Part shown: positions 9,438-18,996 of the stretch, piece after piece
How positions within the stretch are numbered: position 1 is the first letter of the stretch
Layout of the letters: the number at the start of each line of letters is the position of its first letter
Assembly: GCF_016950255.1 (NCBI RefSeq)
Contig: NZ_JACGFN010000003.1
Span: 368,915-432,914 of the forward strand
Direction: 5' to 3'
DNA length: 64,000 bases
DNA from: Pectobacterium brasiliense
GTDB lineage: Bacteria > Pseudomonadota > Gammaproteobacteria > Enterobacterales > Enterobacteriaceae
Translations under genes and position numbers: made by a program
Notes under the pieces: generated by a model
What the model was told of the DNA's origin: nothing
Seen by the model: the letters and a program-made list of their open reading frames with translations, nothing else
Database searches by the model: none

Positions 9438-10040
9438 GATTTTTAACACATATGAGTTTATTGTCTGAAAGTGGCCATAAACCAATAATCGCTGCTGATG
9501 TTATCCAGTTATTAAGAAATCGCGATCCTGAAATGCTTTTAAATCGCTAAGAAGGTGGAGCCTCTAGAGAAACCTGCGGGCGCGACAACAGATTTTATCA
9601 TATATCTATATGATCAAACTGGAAAAATTTTTATTGGTTTAACATAGTATGCTTGATTTACTGGTTTATTTCTATCTTTAAATACAGGGGGTTACTCCAT
9701 CATTCTTGTTTATTGCGACGTATGTCTCTGTGCTAATCGCGATTGCCTTTTTTCCGTATGCTGCACATTTGCGGATTGCGGCTCCCAGCATCTGGAAATC
9801 TGCCGAGATTCGTTTCTTAAAAAGAGAACGGAAAGTAAATACGATTGAAAATAGCTATCTATTTATATCTATTAATTCTTAAATCCTATCATTTTGAGGA
9901 TAGAAGCGATTGGAGATAGCGGTTATGTAGCAGCTTACCGTGAATATGATGGGGATGATAGTGGTCGGATGACTAGCGGGCAATTGAGATTTTTTCAATT
10001 GCCCGCGTGTGTGTTCTTTGCGAGTAATCAGCGTGTGTGA
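9438..10040. other. AT-rich intergenic region with a possible gene remnant
   Basis: About 600 bases with no convincing complete gene, AT-rich like the adjoining LuxR gene. One plus-strand frame (9706-9882, TTG start, 58 codons, no good ribosome site) reads LFIATYVSVLIAIAFFPYAA then a basic tail and could be the truncated end of a membrane protein gene. A strong hairpin closes the region at 9976-10006. In E. coli the space between speA and loiP holds speB; I see no trace of speB here. Confidence 0.45.
9976..10006. terminator. 12-bp perfect hairpin downstream of loiP
   Basis: Arms GCGGGCAATTGA and TCAATTGCCCGC with the loop GATTTTT. It lies 35 bases beyond the loiP stop. It has no clear U tract on either strand, so it may be an mRNA 3'-end stabiliser rather than a classical terminator. 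Confidence 0.6.
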
Positions 10041-10793
10041 TTATTTCTCGGCAGCGATACGCTCACGAATGTGTTTGGCGCGGCCTTCCGATGAAGGATG
10101 GGAATCGAACATGCTGCTCTCACGACCAGCATCAAGTTTGGCCAGTTTTTCAAAGCTGCTTGCCAGACCTTCCAACTTGACGCCACGTTTCTTCAGCAGA
10201 TCGAAGGAATAGTCATCTGCCTGCGTTTCCTGAGTTTGAGAGAATTGGGAATTAACCAGTTTTTCTCCCAGATCGGCGAGTTGAGACTGTGACAGGGACG
10301 CCGCCATGCCACCCGCAGATCCAATGGCAGTACGTGCCGCAGTCGCCGCATAGGCAACCTGCATGGCTTTACGAGTGTGGCCCAGCGCAACGTGACCAAT
10401 TTCGTGGCCGAGAACGCCTTCCACTTCGTTGTCAGTCATCATATCCATCAGGCCGCTGTAGACGCGGATGCAGCCGTTAGCCATTGCCCAAGCGTTAACG
10501 TCTTTTGTCAGATAAACCTTATAGTTGGCTGGTGTACCGTTGATGTCATGACCCAGCGCATCTGCAATTTTATTCAGGCGCTGTGTGTATTTGCTGTCGG
10601 CAGGGGCAATCTTTGCTTCTTTATCCATTTGCTCACAGGACTGATTGCTGAGTGATTTAACATCAGCATCGCTGAGCGTTGCCGCCTGAAACGCCTGTGC
10701 GCCGGATTGCATTAAGGTATTGGTGTTTAAATTCTGGCAGCCAGTCAGCAAGGTTGCTACACACAGCGCCAGTACAGAAGAACGAATAGCCAT
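10041..10793 (-). CDS. loiP: M48 family metalloprotease lipoprotein LoiP (YggG)
   Basis: A 250-residue outer-membrane-type lipoprotein protease. The start MAIRSSVLALCVATLLTGC gives a signal peptide with lipobox LTGC (Cys19). The zinc site GHEIGHVALGH (HEIGH at residues 130-134) and the downstream ETQADDYSFDLL, which supplies the third ligand Glu, are intact. E. coli LoiP/YggG is a heat- and low-osmolarity-related periplasmic protease. An in-frame ATG 15 bases upstream is less likely. It is divergent from tktA. Confidence 0.95.
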   Translation of the reverse strand: MAIRSSVLALCVATLLTGCQNLNTNTLMQSGAQAFQAATLSDADVKSLSNQSCEQMDKEAKIAPADSKYTQRLNKIADALGHDINGTPANYKVYLTKDVNAWAMANGCIRVYSGLMDMMTDNEVEGVLGHEIGHVALGHTRKAMQVAYAATAARTAIGSAGGMAASLSQSQLADLGEKLVNSQFSQTQETQADDYSFDLLKKRGVKLEGLASSFEKLAKLDAGRESSMFDSHPSSEGRAKHIRERIAAEK

Positions 10794-11203
10794 AAAAATC
10801 ATCTCCATACGATTAATGTTTATTTTTTTAATACCAAAAAATCGGCTCTAAGGTACCCGAAAACGACATTGATAAATAGATCGGAAAATCTGATTTGTAT
10901 GGTTTGCGATATCTCGTCGACGATGAATTTTTGTTTTGGTGCGTTCCAAAAAGGCGCGGTTGATAAAGGTGAACCTACTAGAAAACATGGCGTATGGCGC
11001 TGTAATCAACTGCATTTTGGTAAAAGAACCACCATTGATTCGTCAGCCGATAAATCCCTGTTTTTTGCTCACGGTTCCATGTGCATTCCCTCTGCTTTTC
11101 ATGTACATTTGTAATCATATTTATTTTGTCATTCTTGTTTAAATTATTGATTTTAAATGGTTATGCAAGAAGGGCAGTCGTTCAATCCGATCTGGAGTCA
11201 AGC
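10794..11203. other. Divergent promoter region loiP-tktA
   Basis: About 410 AT-rich bases. Short open frames run through it, including 41 codons in frame with tktA, but none has a convincing start or a recognisable product. It presumably holds the promoters of both genes. I could not assign boxes with confidence. Confidence 0.5.
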
Positions 11204-13198
11204 ATGTCCTCTCGTAAAGAACTTGCCAATGCTATCCGCGCGCTGAGCATGGATGGGGTGCAGAAAGCCAAATCCGGTCACCCGGGCGCACCGATGGGCA
11301 TGGCCGATATCGCCGAAGTCCTGTGGCGCGATTATCTTAACCATAATCCGGCCAACCCTAACTGGGCCAACCGTGACCGCTTCGTGCTGTCCAACGGCCA
11401 CGCGTCCATGCTGATTTACAGCCTGCTGCATCTCTCCGGCTACGACCTGCCGATTGAAGAACTGAAAAACTTCCGCCAGCTGCACTCCAAAACGCCAGGT
11501 CACCCGGAATACGGCTACACCGCCGGCGTCGAAACCACCACCGGCCCGCTGGGTCAGGGGATTGCTAACGCCGTGGGTATGGCGATTGCCGAGCGCACGC
11601 TGGCCGCGCAGTTCAACCGTCCGGGTCATGAGATTGTCGACCATCACACCTACGCGTTCCTGGGTGATGGCTGCATGATGGAAGGGATTTCTCACGAAGT
11701 CTGCTCGCTGGCCGGCACCATGAAGCTCGGCAAACTGACCGCGTTTTATGATGACAACGGCATCTCCATCGATGGCCACGTTGAAGGCTGGTTTACCGAC
11801 GATACCGCCGCCCGCTTTGAAGCCTACGGCTGGCACGTGGTGCGCGGCGTGGACGGTCACGATGCGGACGCCATCAAACGCGCCATCGGTGAAGCCCAAC
11901 TGGTGACCGACAAGCCGTCGCTGCTGATGTGCAAAACCGTGATTGGCTTCGGCTCACCGAACAAGGCCGGTACACACGACTCCCACGGTGCACCGCTGGG
12001 CGATGCGGAAGTGGCAGCCTCCCGCGAACAGCTGGGCTGGACGCACGCGCCGTTTGATATTCCGGCTGATATTTATGCCGCCTGGGATGCGAAACCGGCC
12101 GGTCAGCGTAAGGAAGCGGCCTGGGATGAGGCGTTTGCCGCCTACGCCAGCGCGTACCCTGAGCTGGCTGCCGAGTTCAAACGCCGCACCGGCGGTGAAC
12201 TGCCTGCCAACTGGCAGGCCGAGGCACAGAAATTTATCGACGATTTGCAGGCGAATCCGGCGAAAATTGCCAGCCGCAAAGCGTCACAGAACGCGCTGGA
12301 AGCCTACGGCAAACTGCTGCCGGAATTCCTGGGCGGCTCTGCCGACCTGGCACCGAGCAACCTGACCATCTGGTCTGGTTCGGTTTCGCTGGATAAAGAC
12401 CACGCGGGTAACTATATCCACTACGGCGTGCGTGAATTCGGTATGACGGCGATTGCCAACGGGATTGCGCTGCACGGTGGTTTTGTGCCGTACACCGCGA
12501 CCTTCCTGATGTTCGTGGAATATGCGCGTAATGCCGTGCGTATGGCCGCGCTGATGAAAATCCGCAGCATCTACGTTTACACCCACGACTCCATCGGTCT
12601 GGGCGAAGACGGCCCGACCCACCAGCCGGTTGAACAGCTGGCCAGCCTGCGCGTGACGCCGAATATGAGCAACTGGCGTCCGGCAGACCAGGTGGAAACG
12701 GCGGTGGCGTGGAAATACGCCATTGAGCGTCAGGACGGCCCGACGTCGCTGATCCTGTCTCGTCAGAACCTGGCACAGCAGTCACGTACGGCTGAACAGC
12801 TGGCGAACGTGGCGAAAGGTGGCTATGTGCTGAAAGACAGCGAAGGTCAACCTGAGCTAATCCTGATTGCCACCGGTTCTGAAGTTGAACTGGCTGTCGG
12901 CGCGTATGACAAGCTGACTGCCGCAGGCCGCAAGGTGCGCGTGGTGTCCATGCCGTCTACGGATGCGTTCGACAAGCAGGATGCAGCCTATCGTGAAGCG
13001 GTGCTGCCGAAAGCGGTATCAGCACGCGTAGCGATTGAAGCGGGTATCGCGGACTACTGGTTCAAGTACGTCGGCCTGAACGGCGCGATTGTCGGCATGA
13101 CGAGCTTCGGCGAATCGGCTCCGGCGGAGCTGCTGTTCGAAGAATTCGGCTTCACCGTCGATAACGTCGTTGAAAAAGCGCAGGCGCTGCTGAAGTAA
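11204..13198 (+). CDS. tktA: Transketolase
   Basis: Thiamine-diphosphate enzyme that moves two-carbon ketol units in the pentose phosphate pathway and supplies erythrose 4-phosphate. With start [18 protein letters not shown] it has 664 residues (E. coli 663); TCTGGAG before it is the ribosome site. Seen are [14 protein letters not shown], the ThDP/Mg motif starting [12 protein letters not shown], and the transketolase Pyr-domain block [17 protein letters not shown]. The frame is open 41 codons upstream without conservation. Codon use is that of a highly expressed gene. Confidence 0.98.
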   Translation: MSSRKELANAIRALSMDGVQKAKSGHPGAPMGMADIAEVLWRDYLNHNPANPNWANRDRFVLSNGHASMLIYSLLHLSGYDLPIEELKNFRQLHSKTPGHPEYGYTAGVETTTGPLGQGIANAVGMAIAERTLAAQFNRPGHEIVDHHTYAFLGDGCMMEGISHEVCSLAGTMKLGKLTAFYDDNGISIDGHVEGWFTDDTAARFEAYGWHVVRGVDGHDADAIKRAIGEAQLVTDKPSLLMCKTVIGFGSPNKAGTHDSHGAPLGDAEVAASREQLGWTHAPFDIPADIYAAWDAKPAGQRKEAAWDEAFAAYASAYPELAAEFKRRTGGELPANWQAEAQKFIDDLQANPAKIASRKASQNALEAYGKLLPEFLGGSADLAPSNLTIWSGSVSLDKDHAGNYIHYGVREFGMTAIANGIALHGGFVPYTATFLMFVEYARNAVRMAALMKIRSIYVYTHDSIGLGEDGPTHQPVEQLASLRVTPNMSNWRPADQVETAVAWKYAIERQDGPTSLILSRQNLAQQSRTAEQLANVAKGGYVLKDSEGQPELILIATGSEVELAVGAYDKLTAAGRKVRVVSMPSTDAFDKQDAAYREAVLPKAVSARVAIEAGIADYWFKYVGLNGAIVGMTSFGESAPAELLFEEFGFTVDNVVEKAQALLK

Positions 13199-13225
13199 TC
13201 ACGCCGCATTAATCTCGATATGGGA

Positions 13226-13255
13226 AGCCGTCAGCTAGCGCTGGCGGCTTTTTTT
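13226..13255 (+). terminator. Terminator of tktA
   Basis: Stem AGCCGTCAGC / GCTGGCGGCT with one wobble pair, followed by seven T. It starts 28 bases after the tktA stop. Confidence 0.9.
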
Positions 13256-13320
13256 CATCTTTAATTTAATCCACCTTTCAATGCGCGTTGTCTGCCCCTC
13301 GATCGCGGTTTTTTCATTTT

Positions 13321-13336
13321 TATGACCTATGTCACT
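13321..13336. promoter_or_regulatory. CRP-cAMP site upstream of epd
   Basis: TATGA-N6-TCACT matches the TGTGA-N6-TCACA core at 8 of 10 positions. If the -10 is TATTCT at 13386-13391, the site is centred near -70, a spacing used by CRP at class I promoters. In E. coli the epd (gapB) promoter is CRP-dependent. Confidence 0.6.
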
Positions 13337-13392
13337 CTTCTTGTGTGTGCCAGACGAGAATATTTCTTTTATGCATTAATTCGTTTATTCTA

Positions 13393-13407
13393 GCTGAAGC
13401 GTTTCAG
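13393..13407. promoter_or_regulatory. Cra (FruR) box upstream of epd
   Basis: GCTGAAGCGTTTCAG fits the Cra consensus GCTGAAWCGNTTCA almost perfectly and overlaps the expected transcription start just after the TATTCT -10. Cra represses the epd-pgk operon promoter in E. coli, so the same control is likely here. Confidence 0.75.
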
Positions 13408-13512
13408 TTGCTGCGTTGACGGCGTTTCGCTAGGGGTTCTCTGGTGTCTAAGAAGGGTATATTCTATGTATTGGGTAACCCTGTCACGACACAAGGAATC
13501 ACAAAGAACGCC

Positions 13513-14529
13513 ATGACGATCCGTATTGCGATAAACGGTTTTGGCCGCATCGGCCGCAGTGTTTTACGTGCGTTGTATGAATCAGGCCGCCGAGCCGAGA
13601 TTACCGTTGTGGCTATTAACGAGCTGGCGAGCGCGGAAGGCATGGCGCATTTGCTAAAGTATGATTCCAGCCACGGCCGTTTTTCGTGGGATGTGCGTCA
13701 GGAGTGCGATCAGCTTTATGTCGGTGATGACTGTATTCGTCTGTTGCATCAGGCAGAGATTCAGTCATTGCCCTGGCGAGAACTCGGTGTCGATATCGTG
13801 CTGGATTGCAGTGGCGTCTACGGCAGCCGGGAAGATGGAGAAGCCCATCTGGCGGCAGGTGCGAAGAAAGTGCTGTTTTCTCATCCGGGAACGACGGATT
13901 TGGATGCTACGGTGGTGTTTGGCGTCAATCACCACCAGTTGGAAAGCGGGCACCGCATTGTTTCCAATGCGTCTTGTACGACCAACTGCATTATCCCGGT
14001 AATCAAACTGCTGGATGATGCGTTTGGTATCGAGAATGGGACGGTGACGACGATTCACTCGTCGATGAACGATCAACCGGTGATCGATGCTTATCATCAC
14101 GATCTGCGTCGTACACGTGCCGCCAGCCAGTCGATCATTCCGGTAGATACTAAACTGTCTGCGGGGATCACCCGTATTTTTCCGCAGTTTGTCGATCGTT
14201 TTGAGGCGATCTCGGTGCGGGTACCGACGATTAACGTCACGGCAATTGACCTGAGCGTTAGCGTCAGGAAAGCCGTAAATGTGAATGAAATTAACGCACT
14301 ATTGCAAAAATCAGCGCATGAGTCGTTTCGTGGTATAGTTGATTACACTGAATTGCCGTTAGTGTCGGCTGATTTTAACCACGATCCGCACAGTGCCATT
14401 GTCGATGGCACGCAGACACGGGTCAGTGGTCAGCATCTGATTAAAACATTGGTCTGGTGCGATAACGAATGGGGCTTTGCCAACCGGATGTTGGATACAA
14501 CACGGGCGATGGCGGCCAGCGGTTTCTAG
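13513..14529 (+). CDS. epd: D-erythrose-4-phosphate dehydrogenase
   Basis: NAD-dependent oxidation of erythrose 4-phosphate to 4-phosphoerythronate, the first step of pyridoxal phosphate synthesis. The start [16 protein letters not shown] gives 338 residues (E. coli 339). The Rossmann motif INGFGRIGR and the catalytic Cys in [12 protein letters not shown] are present, with the GapA-like C-terminal block [17 protein letters not shown] at 13444, with GGGG upstream, would add 23 codons and is a less likely start. It heads the cluster epd-pgk-fbaA. Confidence 0.96.
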   Translation: MTIRIAINGFGRIGRSVLRALYESGRRAEITVVAINELASAEGMAHLLKYDSSHGRFSWDVRQECDQLYVGDDCIRLLHQAEIQSLPWRELGVDIVLDCSGVYGSREDGEAHLAAGAKKVLFSHPGTTDLDATVVFGVNHHQLESGHRIVSNASCTTNCIIPVIKLLDDAFGIENGTVTTIHSSMNDQPVIDAYHHDLRRTRAASQSIIPVDTKLSAGITRIFPQFVDRFEAISVRVPTINVTAIDLSVSVRKAVNVNEINALLQKSAHESFRGIVDYTELPLVSADFNHDPHSAIVDGTQTRVSGQHLIKTLVWCDNEWGFANRMLDTTRAMAASGF

Positions 14530-14601
14530 TACGACGGTGGCGATCTGGGGTCGCTATCTCGCTCAAGCAACTTTAAAAGAGAATCAACAAGAGGATTCAC
14601 C

Positions 14602-15765
14602 ATGTCTGTAATTAAGATGACCGATCTGGATCTGGCTGGTAAACGTGTTCTTATTCGTGCGGATCTGAACGTACCGGTAAAAGAAGGGAAAGTGACGTCT
14701 GATGCGCGCATCCGTGCCTCTCTGCCGACCATCGAAATCGCGCTGAAACAAGGTGCTCGTGTTATGGTCACTTCCCATCTGGGACGCCCGACCGAAGGTG
14801 AGTACAACGAAGAGTTTTCTCTGCTGCCTGTCGTTGACTACCTGAAAGAAAAACTGTCTTCTCCGGTTCGTCTGGCGAAAGATTACCTGGACGGTGTTGA
14901 TGTCGCCGAAGGTGAGCTGGTTGTACTGGAAAACGTCCGCTTTAACAAAGGCGAGAAAAAAGACGACGAAGTTCTGTCCAAGAAATACGCGGCGCTGTGT
15001 GATGTGTTCGTAATGGATGCATTCGGTACGGCACACCGTGCGCAGGCTTCAACCCACGGCGTGGGCAAATTTGCCACTATCGCTTGTGCAGGCCCGCTGC
15101 TGTCTGGTGAGCTGGAAGCGCTGGGTAAAGCATTGAGCGAGCCAGCCCGTCCGATGGTCGCTATCGTGGGTGGCTCTAAAGTCTCCACTAAGCTGACCGT
15201 ACTGGATTCCCTGTCTAAAATCGCCGATCAACTGATCGTCGGTGGCGGTATCGCTAACACCTTCGTTGCTGCACAAGGCCACAACGTGGGTAAATCCCTG
15301 TATGAAGCTGACCTGATTCCTGAAGCGAAAAAGCTGCTGGAAACCTGTGATATTCCTGTACCGAGCGATGTGCGTGTTGCGTCAGAATTCTCTGAAACTG
15401 CAACGGCAACGCTGAAGTCCGTTACGGCAATCAAAGACGAAGAGCAGATTCTGGATCTGGGTGATGTATCCGCTGAGCGTCTGGCTGAAATTCTGAAGAA
15501 TGCCAAGACTATCCTGTGGAATGGCCCGGTTGGCGTCTTCGAATTCCCTAATTTCCGTAAAGGAACCGAGACCATTGCTCGCGCTATCGCAGAGAGTGAT
15601 GCATTCTCTATCGCAGGTGGCGGCGATACGCTGGCTGCGATCGATCTGTTTGGTATTGCTGACAAAATCTCCTACATTTCTACCGGTGGTGGCGCATTCC
15701 TGGAGTTCGTTGAAGGGAAAAAACTGCCAGCAGTGGTTATGCTGGAAGAACGCGCTAAGCAGTAA
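14602..15765 (+). CDS. pgk: Phosphoglycerate kinase
   Basis: Interconverts 1,3-bisphosphoglycerate and 3-phosphoglycerate with ADP/ATP in glycolysis. It has 387 residues, as in E. coli. The N-terminal substrate block [21 protein letters not shown], the hinge region and the nucleotide-binding GGGIANTF and [11 protein letters not shown] are intact. It lies 72 bases after epd, with AGAGGATTCACC before the ATG. Codon use suggests high expression. It is followed by a strong intercistronic hairpin before fbaA. Confidence 0.98.
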   Translation: MSVIKMTDLDLAGKRVLIRADLNVPVKEGKVTSDARIRASLPTIEIALKQGARVMVTSHLGRPTEGEYNEEFSLLPVVDYLKEKLSSPVRLAKDYLDGVDVAEGELVVLENVRFNKGEKKDDEVLSKKYAALCDVFVMDAFGTAHRAQASTHGVGKFATIACAGPLLSGELEALGKALSEPARPMVAIVGGSKVSTKLTVLDSLSKIADQLIVGGGIANTFVAAQGHNVGKSLYEADLIPEAKKLLETCDIPVPSDVRVASEFSETATATLKSVTAIKDEEQILDLGDVSAERLAEILKNAKTILWNGPVGVFEFPNFRKGTETIARAIAESDAFSIAGGGDTLAAIDLFGIADKISYISTGGGAFLEFVEGKKLPAVVMLEERAKQ

Positions 15766-15798
15766 TTTAAGGTAAGGGGCGCTTTTCCTCTTTCCTGT

Positions 15799-15843
15799 GG
15801 TTGTCTCGATATGTGATGTTCGCAATATCGTATCGAGACAACC
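15799..15843 (+). promoter_or_regulatory. 13-bp perfect hairpin between pgk and fbaA
   Basis: Arms GGTTGTCTCGATA and TATCGAGACAACC with a 19-base loop containing a second small dyad. No T run follows, so it is not a classical terminator. It may stabilise the upstream pgk mRNA or mark a processing site in a pgk-fbaA transcript. Confidence 0.6.
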
Positions 15844-15902
15844 TGTCGATTTAACATCGATTTCTCTAACCCCTCCACGGCCAACGAAACGGGACACGTA
15901 AC

Positions 15903-16979
15903 ATGTCTAAAATTTTTGATTTCGTAAAACCCGGTGTCATCACTGGTGATGACGTTCAGAAAGTTTTCGCAGTAGCAAAAGAAAACAAATTCGCCTTGCC
16001 AGCAGTGAACTGTGTCGGTAGCGACTCAATCAATGCTGTGCTGGAAGCCGCAGCCAAAGTGCGTGCGCCGGTCATCGTTCAGTTCTCTAACGGCGGAGCA
16101 GCATTTATCGCCGGTAAAGGCCTGAAAGCAGAAGGTCAGCAGGCGGCAATTTTGGGTGCGATTTCTGGCGCTCAGCATGTGCATCAAATGGCTGAACACT
16201 ACGGCGTGCCGGTGATTCTGCACACCGACCACTGCGCGAAGAAATTGCTGCCGTGGATCGACGGCCTGCTGGATGCGGGTGAAAAACACTTTGCTGCTAC
16301 CGGCAAACCGCTGTTCTCTTCTCACATGATCGATCTGTCTGAAGAGTCTCTGGAAGAGAACATCGAGATCTGCTCTAAGTATTTGGCGCGTATGGCCAAA
16401 ATCGATATGACCCTGGAAATCGAACTGGGTTGTACTGGTGGTGAAGAAGACGGTGTGGATAATAGCCACATGGATGCTTCTGCGCTGTACACTCAGCCAG
16501 AAGACGTTGACTACGCGTACACCAAACTGAACGCGATCAGCCCACGTTTCACTATCGCGGCTTCTTTCGGTAACGTGCATGGCGTATACAAGCCAGGTAA
16601 CGTGAAACTGACCCCGACCATCCTGCGTGATTCTCAGGAATATGTTTCTAAGAAACATAACCTGCCGCACAACAGCCTGGACTTCGTATTCCACGGCGGT
16701 TCTGGTTCCAGCGCTCAGGAAATCAAAGATTCCGTTAGCTACGGCGTAGTGAAAATGAACATCGATACCGATACCCAGTGGGCAACGTGGGAAGGTATCC
16801 TGAAATACTACAAAGAAAACGAAGCGTATCTGCAAGGCCAATTGGGCAACCCGAAAGGCGAAGATCAGCCGAACAAGAAACACTATGACCCGCGTGTGTG
16901 GCTGCGTGCCTCACAGGCAAGCATGGTGACTCGTTTGGAACAAGCTTTCAAAGAGCTTAATGCCGTTGACGTGCTGTAA
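15903..16979 (+). CDS. fbaA: Fructose-bisphosphate aldolase class II
   Basis: Zinc-dependent cleavage of fructose 1,6-bisphosphate into dihydroxyacetone phosphate and glyceraldehyde 3-phosphate. The 358-residue protein has the metal motif VILHTDHCAKKLLPW (zinc His and base Asp), the Glu/His region ELGCTGGEEDGVDNSH, GNVHGVYKPG and FHGGSGSSAQEI for phosphate binding. It is nearly identical to the E. coli enzyme as I recall it. The third gene of the epd-pgk-fbaA cluster, it is followed by a terminator. Confidence 0.98.
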   Translation: MSKIFDFVKPGVITGDDVQKVFAVAKENKFALPAVNCVGSDSINAVLEAAAKVRAPVIVQFSNGGAAFIAGKGLKAEGQQAAILGAISGAQHVHQMAEHYGVPVILHTDHCAKKLLPWIDGLLDAGEKHFAATGKPLFSSHMIDLSEESLEENIEICSKYLARMAKIDMTLEIELGCTGGEEDGVDNSHMDASALYTQPEDVDYAYTKLNAISPRFTIAASFGNVHGVYKPGNVKLTPTILRDSQEYVSKKHNLPHNSLDFVFHGGSGSSAQEIKDSVSYGVVKMNIDTDTQWATWEGILKYYKENEAYLQGQLGNPKGEDQPNKKHYDPRVWLRASQASMVTRLEQAFKELNAVDVL

Positions 16980-17008
16980 GTCAGACGACGTAAACATGAT
17001 TTGATGCC

Positions 17009-17036
17009 AAGGCTCCTACGGGAGCCTTAATTTTTG
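17009..17036 (+). terminator. Terminator of fbaA
   Basis: Stem AAGGCTCC / GGAGCCTT with the TACG tetraloop and the tail AATTTTTG, 30 bases after the fbaA stop. Confidence 0.88.
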
Positions 17037-17114
17037 GGGCTTTGGGGACTCAATGTTGCGGTTTCAGTTATGGACGTTATGCTTTCCCAGTGATTAAAAA
17101 ACAGGAGCTTTTAA

Positions 17115-17975
17115 ATGGAAGAACTTAATACGGGCCTGGATCAGGCAGGGAACTGGTTGGTGACACATCAGAACCTGTTTTTGCAGTATGCGGTGAATAT
17201 CGTCGCCGCATTAGTGATCCTCATCGTTGGTCTGGTTATCGCTCGGATCGTTTCCGGCACCATCAATAAATTGATGGTTAACCGTTCTATCGATTCAACC
17301 GTGGCAGATTTCCTGTCTGCGCTGGTGCGCTATGGCATTATCGCGTTCACGCTGATTGCGGTATTGAGTCGGGTTGGCGTACAGACGGCATCAGTGATTG
17401 CTGTATTGGGTGCTGCGGGCTTGGCTGTTGGTCTGGCATTACAGGGGTCATTAGCCAACTTTGCAGCGGGCGTCCTGCTAGTGATTTTCCGGCCTTTCCG
17501 TACCGGCGAATGGGTGGATTTGGGCGGTGTTTCCGGCTCGGTCACGCAGGTACAGATTTTCTCGACGACGCTGCGCACGTCTGACGGCAAAATCATCGTG
17601 GTGCCTAATGGCAAAATTATTGCTGGCAATATCATCAACAGTTCGCGTGAACCGGATCGCCGTACCGAAATTATTGTCGGCGTAGCCTATGACGCTGATA
17701 TCGACGTGGTGAAAAAGCTGCTGGGCGATATTGTCGCGGCGGATGAACGTATCCAGCACGACAAGGGCGTCACGATTCGCCTGAATGAAATGGCGGCGTC
17801 ATCGCTGAATTTTGTGGTGTGGGTGTGGACAACCAACGGCAACGCGCAGGCGGTGTATTGGGATCTGCTGGAAAGCTTTAAACGCGTGCTGGATGAGCAC
17901 CGTATTGGTATCCCTTATCCGCAGATGGATGTGCACCTGCATAACTTACCATCCGCAGCGAAACAGCCAGAATAA
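17115..17975 (+). CDS. mscS: Small-conductance mechanosensitive channel MscS
   Basis: Inner-membrane heptameric channel that opens under membrane tension to protect against hypo-osmotic shock. It has 286 residues, the same as E. coli MscS. Three membrane segments are visible at about residues 25-55, 68-90 and 96-127. The third is the pore helix with the Gly/Ala pattern [21 protein letters not shown]. The cytoplasmic vestibule follows ([26 protein letters not shown]). AACAGGAGCTTTTAA precedes the ATG. It is a single gene between fbaA and argO. Confidence 0.97.
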   Translation: MEELNTGLDQAGNWLVTHQNLFLQYAVNIVAALVILIVGLVIARIVSGTINKLMVNRSIDSTVADFLSALVRYGIIAFTLIAVLSRVGVQTASVIAVLGAAGLAVGLALQGSLANFAAGVLLVIFRPFRTGEWVDLGGVSGSVTQVQIFSTTLRTSDGKIIVVPNGKIIAGNIINSSREPDRRTEIIVGVAYDADIDVVKKLLGDIVAADERIQHDKGVTIRLNEMAASSLNFVVWVWTTNGNAQAVYWDLLESFKRVLDEHRIGIPYPQMDVHLHNLPSAAKQPE

Positions 17976-17999
17976 CCTCTCTGACATAAGCCTTCAGGT

Positions 18000-18029
18000 A
18001 TGCACCATGTCCTTATCGGCGTGGTGCAT
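18000..18029. terminator. Hairpin downstream of mscS
   Basis: Arms ATGCACCA and TGGTGCAT, 14-base loop, with an outer CTGAC/GTCAG pairing (17981-17985 and 18031-18035). There is no T run. It is either an imperfect terminator or a structured 3' end. Confidence 0.4.
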
Positions 18030-18077
18030 CGTCAGAAATTATCTTCTCGTCCGACACGGACTTCCTCTGCCTTCAGC

Positions 18078-18096
18078 ACATTAGCTTAGCTAATGT
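18078..18096. promoter_or_regulatory. Perfect dyad upstream of argO, candidate ArgP site
   Basis: ACATTAGCTTAGCTAATGT is a perfect 19-bp inverted repeat about 83 bases before argO. It has the interrupted T-N11-A dyad form bound by LysR-type regulators. ArgP activates argO in E. coli and its gene lies 1.7 kb away, so ArgP is the obvious candidate. The assignment is an inference. Confidence 0.45.
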
Positions 18097-18178
18097 AGCG
18101 TTAGAATATTCAATTTCACTTATCTAATCGGCTTCCATACACTCCCCGCGATAACAACAAACGGTGTAGGAGAGAAGT

Positions 18179-18793
18179 ATGTGGGCGGTGTATTTACAGG
18201 GCGTTTTGTTGGGAGCGGCGATGATTCTGCCTCTAGGGCCACAGAATGCGTTTGTGATGAATCAGGGAATTCGCCGGCAGTATCACCTGATGGTGGCGCT
18301 GTTATGTGCGGTGAGCGATATGGTGCTGATTGCCGCTGGTATTTTTGGCGGCAGCGCGTTGCTTAGCCAGTCTTCACTGCTATTGGGGGCGGTGACGTGG
18401 GGCGGTGTTGCGTTTCTGCTCTGGTTTGGCTGGGGAGCGATGAAAACAGCCTTCAGCAAGAATATTGCCCTCGCCAGCGCCGAAGTGATGAAACAAAGCC
18501 GCTGGCGCATTATTGCTACCATGCTGGCGGTGACCTGGCTTAATCCGCATGTCTATCTGGATACCTTTGTGGTGCTGGGGAGTCTGGGTAGCCAGTTTGC
18601 AGGCGATGCTCGCAGCTGGTTTGCACTAGGGACGATGACGGCTTCCTTCACCTGGTTCTTTGCGCTGGCGCTATTGGCCTCCTGGCTGGCGCCGTGGCTG
18701 AATACGCCGCGGGTACAGCGGGTCATCAACTTTTTTGTTGGCGTAGTGATGTGGGGCATTGCTTTGCAGCTGGCGCGTCACGGTTGGCAATGA
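18179..18793 (+). CDS. argO: L-arginine exporter ArgO
   Basis: Inner-membrane LysE-family exporter of arginine (and of canavanine in E. coli). The 204-residue protein has the family N-terminus [19 protein letters not shown] and five to six hydrophobic segments, with the conserved [27 protein letters not shown] is a good ribosome site. Expression is activated by ArgP in E. coli. A dyad upstream fits that control. Confidence 0.95.
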   Translation: MWAVYLQGVLLGAAMILPLGPQNAFVMNQGIRRQYHLMVALLCAVSDMVLIAAGIFGGSALLSQSSLLLGAVTWGGVAFLLWFGWGAMKTAFSKNIALASAEVMKQSRWRIIATMLAVTWLNPHVYLDTFVVLGSLGSQFAGDARSWFALGTMTASFTWFFALALLASWLAPWLNTPRVQRVINFFVGVVMWGIALQLARHGWQ

Positions 18794-18996
18794 TGGTTGG
18801 AAATAAATAACCTCACCTTACGCTGTGTTTCAGAAATTCACCTATATTGTGTGGAGTTGGTAATGCGTTATGTTGGTCGGTAAAGCAATCCGTCTTGTCT
18901 CTTTCATTCTGGAAGATACCGTGTTGGCACAGATAATCTATTGATACAGATAATCTGCGAACGGCATGCGTGACGAAACATAAGTAAGGAGAGAGT

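Noticed and set aside
10869..11114. Small frames upstream of tktA
   Set aside because: Two overlapping frames without good start signals; composition is that of a promoter region.
16026..16883. 285-codon frame antisense to fbaA
   Set aside because: It lies wholly inside the complement of a highly expressed gene with biased codons; no start signal.
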